Source of the DNA: Gammaproteobacteria bacterium
GTDB taxonomy: Bacteria; Pseudomonadota; Gammaproteobacteria; Nevskiales; Nevskiaceae
DNA: 64,000 nt
Assembly (NCBI GenBank): GCA_026398815.1
Contig: JAPLSA010000014.1
Span: forward strand, 1 to 64,000
Direction: 5' to 3'
Shown: positions 48,589 through 56,546 of the stretch, piece after piece
How the letters are laid out: each line of letters starts with the position of its first letter
Position numbering within the stretch: the first letter of the stretch is position 1
Translations under genes and position numbers: made by a program
The notes under the pieces: generated by a model
What the model saw: only the letters and a program-made list of their open reading frames with translations
Told to the model about the DNA's origin: nothing
The model's database searches: none

Positions 48589-49986
48589 ATGTATTCAGTT
48601 GGACGTAACATCGCTATCGGAATGCTGATCGCAAGCGCACAGCTTGCATCAGCTCCGGCAAATGCAGAAACGACAGATAGTGCTGGTGAGTTCAAGTACT
48701 CAGCCGAGACGTGCTGCACTGTCTGCCCGAAAGCTGCTGATCGTGATGCCTACGTCAGTGAGTACATGCGTGGATATCGCGTCGTTGTGGAAGGTAAGGA
48801 CGGCTGGTTGTTCAGAACGGAAGCAGAACTTCAGTGGCTTGAACCGAACGACCCGGAGATGTGGTCATCGTTGAAGCGCTTGATTGCTGCGCTTAACGCC
48901 AGGGGGACCCAAGTCCTGATGTTTCCTCAGCCGCCGCGCGGCCTGGTGGAAACCAGGATGTTGAAAGATGAAACACTGCAGAAATTCGATATCAATGAGT
49001 TGCAGCGTCGTTATAGCCAGCTCATCGATCAATTGAGGTCGATCGGCGTGCTGGTCGCTGACGGAACTGCATTTAGCCACAACACGGAAAGTCAGTACTT
49101 CTACAAGCGCGACGGTCACTGGAAAGCGTCTGGTTCGCAGCGCGCTGCAGAAATGATTGCATCGAAAGTTCGCGAAGCTGGCTTCGACTTTCCGGCGAAG
49201 CAATATGAAACCTTGGAAGTCGGCCTCGTTGGCTCGCGCGGCACGATGTCCCATGTTGTTTCAACCCTGTGCGGATTGATGTATCCGATGGAATATGGTC
49301 CCGCCTACCAAACCAAAGCGCCGGCGACGGATGACTTGTTCGGTGACGAGGCGGCGCCAGAGGTTGCGCTCGTGGGCACGAGCTTCAGTGCAACCCCAAC
49401 CTACAATTTTCTGGGTTTTCTTCGGAAAGCGCTGAACACCGATATTTATCAAGCCGCGATGGCCGGCGGCGGCTTTGACGGCGCCTTGTCACAGTACCTG
49501 GTGTCGGATCTTTACCAACAACATCCTCCCAAGCTCATTGTTTGGGAGTTTCCGTATCAGCAGTTGCAAAGAACCAACACCGCGGTGATGCGGCGTGTGC
49601 TTCCGCTGGTCGGCAATGGTTGTCGTGGCAAGAAGCCGATCATGAGTAATACCGTGAAGCTTTCGGGGAACAATGAGCTTGTCGAGGCTGTGGTTAACGG
49701 CGGCGAGCAGTTCAACCCCATACCAGCGAAGGATCTTTGGCTTGATTTTCAGTTCTCGGATCCGAACGTCCGCGTCATGAAAGCCGAAGTTTGGTACGCC
49801 GACGGCAAATCTCAGATTCTTAACGGCCGTTATAACTCCTACACGAAAATGGACGGTCGGTTTGCACTCGAAACAAACTACACGCCTGACGCCGAGATAC
49901 AGCCAATCGTGTCGGTGCGCGTTCAGAGCATTACTGAAACGGCGAAGAATACGACCGTGACCACAACTGTGTGCAAACGCAATTGA
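48589..49986 (+). CDS. algX: alginate O-acetyltransferase AlgX (SGNH-like)
   Basis: CCTVCPKAADRDAYVSEYMRGYRVVVEGKDGWLFRTEAEL; YKRDGHWKASGSQ (DxH) and ALVGTSFSATPTYNF (catalytic Ser). Confidence 0.93.
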   Translation: MYSVGRNIAIGMLIASAQLASAPANAETTDSAGEFKYSAETCCTVCPKAADRDAYVSEYMRGYRVVVEGKDGWLFRTEAELQWLEPNDPEMWSSLKRLIAALNARGTQVLMFPQPPRGLVETRMLKDETLQKFDINELQRRYSQLIDQLRSIGVLVADGTAFSHNTESQYFYKRDGHWKASGSQRAAEMIASKVREAGFDFPAKQYETLEVGLVGSRGTMSHVVSTLCGLMYPMEYGPAYQTKAPATDDLFGDEAAPEVALVGTSFSATPTYNFLGFLRKALNTDIYQAAMAGGGFDGALSQYLVSDLYQQHPPKLIVWEFPYQQLQRTNTAVMRRVLPLVGNGCRGKKPIMSNTVKLSGNNELVEAVVNGGEQFNPIPAKDLWLDFQFSDPNVRVMKAEVWYADGKSQILNGRYNSYTKMDGRFALETNYTPDAEIQPIVSVRVQSITETAKNTTVTTTVCKRN

Positions 49987-49991
49987 TCGAT

Positions 49992-51092
49992 ATGTCACGC
50001 ATACGTCCCATCTTGTTGGTGCTCCTGGCGGGAACTGGAGCGCTGCTGCAGCCTCGGTGTTTTGCGGCCAACGACTCTTTAGTAGCGCCGCAGGGCTTCT
50101 CTTCGTCGATTCAGTCGAATCAACGTACATCGTCGGATTGTGAAAGTGCTCCGGAACCATTCACTGGGACGCTGAACTTCCCCAGCAAATATGAAGGCTC
50201 GGGGTCGTCACGAGACGAATTGAATGTCGATGCGGAGCGTCGATACAAGGATGCGACGTCATCAATTTCATCTTTTGAAATGGGCATCGCGTCTCTTTCT
50301 TCCCGCTATATACAGCGTGGATCCGACGCCGATGCCGGTTGTGTTCTCTCTTGGCTTGATGATTGGGCTGAACATGGCGCGCTGCTCGGCAAGGCGGAAA
50401 CGCACACCGGGAAATCTGTTCGCAAATGGGCGCTTGCCGCTATCAGCTCGTCCTATCTCAGACTGCAAAAGTCAAAGAGCGCGCCCCTTAAGAAACATGC
50501 AGGCGAGCGAAGCCGTATTGAGGCCTGGTTACGAGCCATTGCAGCCAAGGTTGCTGCAGAGTGGCCTGTGGACGCACCAATCAACAAGATCAACAACCAT
50601 TTCTATTGGGCTGCCTGGAGCCTTGTTTCTACTGGAACGGTATTGAACGATCGTGCCATGTTCAACCAAGGCCTCGAGATTTACAGAATTTTCGAACGGC
50701 AGATCACCGCCGAGGGCTTGCTTCCCAACGAGGTTGGTCGGCGGTCGAGAGCACTTGGTTATCACGCATATGCGCTTGCTCCGTTGGCAATGATTGCAAC
50801 TTTTGCGGTTGCTAACGGCGAAGTCGTTGATACAGGACCGAAGTCTCCCCTTTCTCGCCTTGCGAAAACTGTCTTTGACGGTTTTCAGGCACCGGCAGGG
50901 TTTGCCGGTCTTGTCGGCAGCAAGCAGGAAGTCAGCACGAATGTCGCCACCAACTTCAGTTGGCTGGAACCCTACTGCTCGATTGCGGCCTGCGACACCT
51001 CGATGACGGAGTTTTTGCAACGGAATCGTCCGTTCAAGTCGACGAGACTGGGGGGAGATCTCACTACGCTATTTGGAACGAAGCAGCCATGA
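49992..51092 (+). CDS. algL: alginate lyase AlgL (PL5)
   Basis: NFPSKYEGSGSSRDELNVDAERRYKDAT and INKINNHFYWAAWSL catalytic region; ATGA overlap with the next gene. Confidence 0.93.
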   Translation: MSRIRPILLVLLAGTGALLQPRCFAANDSLVAPQGFSSSIQSNQRTSSDCESAPEPFTGTLNFPSKYEGSGSSRDELNVDAERRYKDATSSISSFEMGIASLSSRYIQRGSDADAGCVLSWLDDWAEHGALLGKAETHTGKSVRKWALAAISSSYLRLQKSKSAPLKKHAGERSRIEAWLRAIAAKVAAEWPVDAPINKINNHFYWAAWSLVSTGTVLNDRAMFNQGLEIYRIFERQITAEGLLPNEVGRRSRALGYHAYALAPLAMIATFAVANGEVVDTGPKSPLSRLAKTVFDGFQAPAGFAGLVGSKQEVSTNVATNFSWLEPYCSIAACDTSMTEFLQRNRPFKSTRLGGDLTTLFGTKQP

Positions 51093-51949
51093 CGCGCTTT
51101 CATGCAGCAGTAGGTGCTTCGTTGATGCTTTCGCTTTCAGGCGCGTACGCGAACGAGGCCGATGCACGAAAGTTCATGGCGTACTGCGAACACGAGTTGA
51201 ACGACACCAAAAATTACGACGAAGCGGGAAAGATTTGCAAACGTGTCCGGGAAGATATCAAGGTTCTTCTCGGCATTTCGCCGCTTTATCTGCAAAGCAT
51301 TGTCAACGAAGCCGATTCCAAGTGGGCCCTGGGAAACTATCCCGAGGCTTTCAATCTTTATTCCGAAGCTGCAGATGTCGCCATCAAGCTTGGCGACATA
51401 AACAAGGTTCGGGAACTGCGAATCCGGCAGGCTGAAGCCGAACTGTTTCGCGGAAAATCCTTCGAAGCTGAAATATTGCTGCGCGATGCTCTGCGACGCC
51501 TTCAAAGCTCTCGCGGAAGCAACCCGCTGCAGGAAGCTGATCTCCTGTCGCGTCATGCAGAAGTGCTCGTGACGCTAGGCCAGGCGAAGGCAGCGATGCA
51601 GGGTTATCTTGCTGCGTTCGCGAAACTTGATGCCGACTCCATCAAACATCGCCCCATCCTGCTGAAGACTCAACTGCGCTATGCAGAGCTTTTTGAGCGC
51701 CAGAGTCGATATTCAGGCGCGACGGCGAGTTATTTGAAGTTGTTGCAACTCGCCTCATCCAAACCGACGAATCCCGAGTATGTGGCTATTGCCTACGGGC
51801 GCTTGGGATGGATCTCAGAGACTTTAGACAAGCCTGCAGACGCCTTGTCCTATTACCGGCGGCAACTTGAAGTCATCGAAAAAGATCCGGCTCAAGTGGC
51901 TGCGGTTGACGAGTTGCGGAAGAAAATTATTCAGCTTGAAAAGAGTTAG
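51089..51949 (+). CDS. periplasmic TPR-repeat protein of unknown function in alginate locus
   Basis: Signal peptide MTRFHAAVGASLMLSLSGAYANEA; TPR-like helices (ALGNYPEAFNLYSEAADVAIKLGD, YGRLGWISETLDKPADALSYYRRQLEV); overlaps algL stop. Confidence 0.85.
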   Translation: MTRFHAAVGASLMLSLSGAYANEADARKFMAYCEHELNDTKNYDEAGKICKRVREDIKVLLGISPLYLQSIVNEADSKWALGNYPEAFNLYSEAADVAIKLGDINKVRELRIRQAEAELFRGKSFEAEILLRDALRRLQSSRGSNPLQEADLLSRHAEVLVTLGQAKAAMQGYLAAFAKLDADSIKHRPILLKTQLRYAELFERQSRYSGATASYLKLLQLASSKPTNPEYVAIAYGRLGWISETLDKPADALSYYRRQLEVIEKDPAQVAAVDELRKKIIQLEKS

Positions 51950-52019
51950 TGCTGAATCTTTATCAGGCATTCAGTGCAGGGCCGTTGTACGCCGACATTA
52001 TTAAAGCCAGGGAATTTTG

Positions 52020-53183
52020 ATGAGTAAGAATCACCCGTCGTCCGGGCCGGAGCTGCATAGCGCGAGCCGCAGTTATGCCCCAGTGGGCGTCGTCTTTGCA
52101 TTGACGGTTGGTGTGCTTTCGGCGCTGAGCCTTCCCTCTTTGCTGTCTTATCGTGCTCCGCCAGTCAAAGTGATCAACGGAGACTTGGTCAGGAACTTCG
52201 AGGAGCATTTCGACAAAGAGTTCCCGCTGCGTACGGCCAGCATCAATTTCTGGACCGCATTGCAGCTGGTGTTGTTCCATGAAGGCAAGACCGGTGTTCT
52301 GCTGGGTACCGACGGCTGGCTCTACACGAACGAAGAGTTTCATGTGCTTCCGCGTTGGGAGCAGATCTTCGACCAGAACCTCGAGCTGATTCGCTGGACG
52401 CAGGCCACCCTTGCCGATGCCAAGGTTCCGTTGGTCGTCGTCGTAGTGCCGGAAAAGGCGCATGTCTATCCGGAGTACATCAACGGTCATCGCCAGGCCA
52501 GCGCCCATGCCACAGTCATGGCACGGCTGCGCGCCGCCATCGGCGAACAGACCACGCTGATCACGCTCGACGACACATTTGCAGCGGCAAAAGTCCAACA
52601 GCCGCTGTTCTTCCATACCGATACCCACTGGACTCCGGCTGGCGCCAAGCTAGCCGCACAAGCGGTGACTCGCGCGATGGCCGCCAAGGGGTTGGCTACC
52701 AAGACTGGCGATGCCGACGCCTTCGAGACCACCGAACAGCCGGAAGCCACGCTGGTCGGCGACCTGCTGTCATTTCTGCCGTTGGAGCCGATGTTTCCGA
52801 GCCTGATGCCGAAGGCTGATATCTATGTTCCTGTGGTGACGAAGGCGATCGAAAAGGAAGCCAGCGCCGAATCCCTGCTCAGCGACGAGTCGATTCCGGA
52901 AGTGGCTGTGGTCGGCACCAGCTATACGGCCAACGACCGCTGGAACTTCCAGGGCTTCCTGAGCGAATTCCTCAACGAGCCGCTGGCCGACTATTCGAAG
53001 GAAGGCATCGGCCCGTTCCCGCCGATGGCGCAGTTCCTGACGAGCCAGGACTACGCCGGGCACAAGCCGCGCGTGGTGATCTGGGAAATCCCGGAGCGCT
53101 CGCTGCTCGGCAAGGCTGCCCTGAAAGGCATCGACCTGCCAGAAGCACTCACCACCAAGCTGGCGTCCATCCACCCGAGATAG
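52020..53183 (+). CDS. algJ: alginate O-acetyltransferase AlgJ (SGNH-like)
   Basis: N-terminal TM anchor, LLGTDGWLYTNEEF, FFHTDTHWTPAGAKLAAQAV, VAVVGTSYTANDRWNFQGFL. Confidence 0.92.
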   Translation: MSKNHPSSGPELHSASRSYAPVGVVFALTVGVLSALSLPSLLSYRAPPVKVINGDLVRNFEEHFDKEFPLRTASINFWTALQLVLFHEGKTGVLLGTDGWLYTNEEFHVLPRWEQIFDQNLELIRWTQATLADAKVPLVVVVVPEKAHVYPEYINGHRQASAHATVMARLRAAIGEQTTLITLDDTFAAAKVQQPLFFHTDTHWTPAGAKLAAQAVTRAMAAKGLATKTGDADAFETTEQPEATLVGDLLSFLPLEPMFPSLMPKADIYVPVVTKAIEKEASAESLLSDESIPEVAVVGTSYTANDRWNFQGFLSEFLNEPLADYSKEGIGPFPPMAQFLTSQDYAGHKPRVVIWEIPERSLLGKAALKGIDLPEALTTKLASIHPR

Positions 53184-53186
53184 AAC

Positions 53187-54617
53187 GTGGTCTTTTCCTC
53201 GAACGCGTTCCTGCTGCTGTTCCTGCCGCTGTTCCTGTTGCTGTACTACCTGACGCCGAACACCCGCCGCCTGCGCAACTATGTGGTGCTGGTGGCCAGC
53301 TATGTGTTCTACGGCTGGTGGCGTATCGATTTCCTGACGCTGCTGATATTCGTCACGCTGTTCAATTTCTGGATTGGCGGGCAGATCGGTGCAGCCGGCG
53401 CGCGCAGCGAGAAAGCACGCAGCTGGATGCGCTTCGGTGTGACCATCGATCTGGCCGTGCTTGGCTACTTCAAGTACCGCGACTTCGGCATCGACAGCTT
53501 CAATTCGATCATCACGGCGACCGGCCTCGAGCCGTTCAGCCTGTCCGAGCTGCTGCTGCCGATCGGCATCTCGTTCTACATCTTCGAATCGATCAGCTAT
53601 GTGATGGATGTCTATCGCGGCAGCGTGAAGCCGACGCGACACCTGGCCGATTTCGCGATGTTTGTCACGATGTTCCCGCACCTGATCGTCGGCCCGCTGT
53701 TCCGCTACAAGGAACTGGCGTCGCAGTTCGAGCATCGCGTCCACTCGATGGACATGTTCGGCCGCGGCGCGGTTCGCTTCATGCAGGGATTCGCCAAAAA
53801 GGTCATCATCGCCGACACGCTCGCGCCGATGGTGAACTACTGTTTCGCGCTTCCCGATCCGAGCACGGCCGATGTCTGGATCGGCGTGCTGGCATACGGT
53901 GTGCAACTGTATTTCGACTTCTCGGGATACAGCGACATGGCGATCGGTCTGGGCCTGATGATGGGATTCAAGTTCGTCGAGAACTTCAACAAGCCCTTCA
54001 TCAGCCAGAGCGTCACCGAGTTCTGGCGCCGTTGGCACATCAGCCTCAGCAACTGGCTGCGTGACTACGTGTTCTATTCGCTCGGTGGTTCGGCGCGCAA
54101 GACGCGGATGCGTCTGCACTACATGACGTTCATGACGTTCCTGATTGGCGGCATCTGGCACGGCGCGGACTGGACGTTCGTGCTTTGGGGAGCACTTCAG
54201 GGAGGATTGCTGCTGATCGAAAGGATGTTGGGCGTGAAAGGAAATCCGACCGGTTTCAAGCTGCATCACTGGGCAATAACCTTCATCGTCGCGGTGGCGA
54301 TGAGCATGGTGCTGTTCCGTGCCGATAGCGTGCCGGCCGCGGTGCAGATGTACAAATCGATGCTGTTCCTGCAGAACGTCGGCTGGATCAGCGAACCCTT
54401 CGCAGGGGCGATCAGCACGATGCAGCTTGCAACGCTTGTGCTGGCGTACGGCCTCGTCATCTTCGAGGGCCTGCGCGAATACGGACCGAAGATCCAGCTC
54501 GGCAGCGAGCGGGTAAGGGTCGTCTCATCGGTGCTGCTGCTGACGCCGCTGTTCTTTCTTGCGATCACGAAGCTGTCGGCGCAAGGGTACTCGGCGTTCC
54601 TGTACTTCCAGTTCTGA
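53187..54617 (+). CDS. algI: MBOAT O-acyltransferase, AlgI paralog 1 (divergent)
   Basis: VFSSNAFLLLFLPLFLLLYYLTPN, FWRRWHISLSNWLRDYVFYSLGGSARKTRMRLHYMTFMTFLIGGIWHGADWTF; GTG start. Confidence 0.92.
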   Translation: MVFSSNAFLLLFLPLFLLLYYLTPNTRRLRNYVVLVASYVFYGWWRIDFLTLLIFVTLFNFWIGGQIGAAGARSEKARSWMRFGVTIDLAVLGYFKYRDFGIDSFNSIITATGLEPFSLSELLLPIGISFYIFESISYVMDVYRGSVKPTRHLADFAMFVTMFPHLIVGPLFRYKELASQFEHRVHSMDMFGRGAVRFMQGFAKKVIIADTLAPMVNYCFALPDPSTADVWIGVLAYGVQLYFDFSGYSDMAIGLGLMMGFKFVENFNKPFISQSVTEFWRRWHISLSNWLRDYVFYSLGGSARKTRMRLHYMTFMTFLIGGIWHGADWTFVLWGALQGGLLLIERMLGVKGNPTGFKLHHWAITFIVAVAMSMVLFRADSVPAAVQMYKSMLFLQNVGWISEPFAGAISTMQLATLVLAYGLVIFEGLREYGPKIQLGSERVRVVSSVLLLTPLFFLAITKLSAQGYSAFLYFQF

Positions 54618-54666
54618 CGGGCCGATAGAGCTCGCACGCCGCACAATAGCCCCCTGGTGAGGCCCA

Positions 54667-56091
54667 ATGGTTTTTTCGTCGAATGTCTTTTTGCTGCTGT
54701 TCCTGCCGCTGTTCCTGTCGGTTTACTACCTGACACCGAACAAGCGCCGGATCCGCAACTACGTGATCCTGGCCGGCAGCTACTTCTTCTACGGCTGGTG
54801 GCGCATCGATTTCCTCGGCCTGTTCGCTGCGGTCACGATCTTCAACTACTTCGTCGGCTCAGCCATCGGCAATGCCGGTGTCGGGCAGCCATTGGCTCGC
54901 CGCTGGATGAAGCTCGGCGTGGTGGTCAACCTGGCGGTGCTTGGCTACTTCAAGTACGCCAACTTCGGCGTCGCCAGCTTCAACGAACTGATGACCGGGC
55001 TCGGCTTCGAGCCGTTCGTCATGGCGAGCGTGCTGCTGCCGATCGGCATCTCGTTCTACATCTTCGAATCGATCAGCTACATCGTCGACGTCTATCGCGG
55101 TGATGCCGAAGCGACCAAGCATCCGGTGGACTTCGCGACCTTCGTGTCGCTGTTCCCGCACCTGATCGCCGGCCCGATCTTTCGCTACAAGGATCTGGCC
55201 GACCAGTTCGAGCAGCGCGATCATTCCGCGCGCCTGTTCGGCCTGGGCGCGACCCGTTTCATGCAGGGCTTCGTCAAGAAGGTAATCGTTGCCGATACCG
55301 TCGCGCCGCTGGCGGACTACTGCTTCTCGCTGACCAATCCGTCGACCGCCGATGCCTGGCTCGGCGCGCTGGCTTACACGGTGCAGCTGTACTTCGACTT
55401 CTCCGGCTACAGCGACATGGCGATCGGCCTCGGCCTGATGATCGGCTTCCGCTTCATGGAGAACTTCAACGCACCGTACATCTCGCAGAGCATCACCGAG
55501 TTCTGGCGGCGCTGGCATATCAGCCTGTCGAGCTGGTTGCGTGACTACCTCTACATCCCGCTCGGCGGCAACCGCAACGGCAACGCGGCCACCCATCGCA
55601 ACGTGATCATCACGTTCTTCCTCGGTGGCGTCTGGCACGGCGCGAACTGGACCTTCCTGGCCTGGGGCGCGATGCAGGGTTTCATGATCTTCATCGAGCG
55701 CGTGCTCGGCATCAGCGGGTCGCCGAAAACCTTCCGCGTCACGCGCTGGCTGATCACCTTCATCCTGGTGATGATCAGCTGGACCGTGTTCCGCGCCGCC
55801 AGCATCAGCGAGGCCTGGCGGATGTACCAGCCGATGTTCCTGCTGAAGAACGTCGGCGGCCTCAGCGATCCGATGCTGACGATGATTTCCGGCCTGCAGG
55901 TGTCGATGCTGGTCTTCGCTGCCCTCTTCGTGCTGACCGAAGGCGTGCTGGCCTATGGCCCGAAGCGCGCACCGATATCGGGACGAACCCGCACGGCAAT
56001 GATCATCGGCCTGCTGCTGCCACTGTTCGCGATGTCGATCATGAAGCTGTCGGCGCAGGGCTACTCGGCGTTCCTGTACTTCCAGTTCTGA
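54667..56091 (+). CDS. algI: MBOAT O-acyltransferase, AlgI paralog 2 (canonical)
   Basis: VFSSNVFLLLFLPLFLSVYYLTPNKRRIRNY, FWRRWHISLSSWLRDYLYIPLGGNRNGNAATHRNVIITFFLGGVWHGANWTF. Confidence 0.94.
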   Translation: MVFSSNVFLLLFLPLFLSVYYLTPNKRRIRNYVILAGSYFFYGWWRIDFLGLFAAVTIFNYFVGSAIGNAGVGQPLARRWMKLGVVVNLAVLGYFKYANFGVASFNELMTGLGFEPFVMASVLLPIGISFYIFESISYIVDVYRGDAEATKHPVDFATFVSLFPHLIAGPIFRYKDLADQFEQRDHSARLFGLGATRFMQGFVKKVIVADTVAPLADYCFSLTNPSTADAWLGALAYTVQLYFDFSGYSDMAIGLGLMIGFRFMENFNAPYISQSITEFWRRWHISLSSWLRDYLYIPLGGNRNGNAATHRNVIITFFLGGVWHGANWTFLAWGAMQGFMIFIERVLGISGSPKTFRVTRWLITFILVMISWTVFRAASISEAWRMYQPMFLLKNVGGLSDPMLTMISGLQVSMLVFAALFVLTEGVLAYGPKRAPISGRTRTAMIIGLLLPLFAMSIMKLSAQGYSAFLYFQF

Positions 56092-56098
56092 GGAACCG

Positions 56099-56134
56099 GG
56101 CCCCATCGCCGCGTGCGCGCGGCGATGGGGCCTT
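56099..56134 (+). terminator. transcription terminator hairpin after alginate operon
   Basis: GGCCCCATCGCCGCG-tgcg-CGCGGCGATGGGGCC, perfect 15-bp stem 8 nt after algI stop; weak T-tract. Confidence 0.75.
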
Positions 56135-56140
56135 CCCGCC

Positions 56141-56160
56141 TGCCGCGACAATTCGCGGCA
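56141..56160. repeat. second perfect hairpin downstream of alginate operon
   Basis: TGCCGCGA-caat-TCGCGGCA. Confidence 0.6.
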
Positions 56161-56221
56161 GGCATTAAGGGACAAGCCATCGCGCGCCTGGCTTCAGTTT
56201 CGGCGCAGGTCTCGCCCGGGC

Positions 56222-56419
56222 TCAATCCGGGTCCAGGCGCCGATGCTGGCGCAAGGCATGCCAGCCGGCCGGCGTCAGCGCATAGCGCCCATCGCCCGGC
56301 ACCTTTTCCTCGATCAGCGCACAGGGCATCAGGCGCGCTGCCGTCGCCGCATCCACTGCGCAGCGGCCATGCTCGATAGCCTCGAGCGTGGCCCAGTCAT
56401 CCGCCGTCAGTCGATTCAT
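56222..56419 (-). CDS. small hypothetical protein (possible winged-helix-like)
   Basis: MNRLTADDWATLEAIEHGRCAVDAATAARLMPCALIEEKVPGDGRYALTPAGWHALRQHRRLDPD; sensible codon usage. Confidence 0.55.
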   Translation of the reverse strand: MNRLTADDWATLEAIEHGRCAVDAATAARLMPCALIEEKVPGDGRYALTPAGWHALRQHRRLDPD

Positions 56420-56488
56420 CTCGTTGGCTCCTCTGCATGAATGATCGCCGGCCGGTCTGCGCCAGCCGTTCGCTGCCGATCTTCAACG

Positions 56489-56516
56489 AAAAAGGGCCGG
56501 TGTCGCCACCGGCCCC
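56489..56516 (-). terminator. rho-independent terminator for M13 peptidase gene
   Basis: On - strand: GGGCCGGTG-gcga-CACCGGCCC followed by TTTTT. Confidence 0.85.
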
Positions 56517-56546
56517 GCAGGCTTCACGCAGACAGTCCGCGCGCGC

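Noticed and set aside
52770-54269. 499-aa minus-strand ORF under algI copy 1
   Set aside because: Antisense shadow; product Arg/Gln/Asp/His-rich.
54859-56175. 438-aa minus-strand ORF under algI copy 2
   Set aside because: Antisense shadow of the MBOAT gene.
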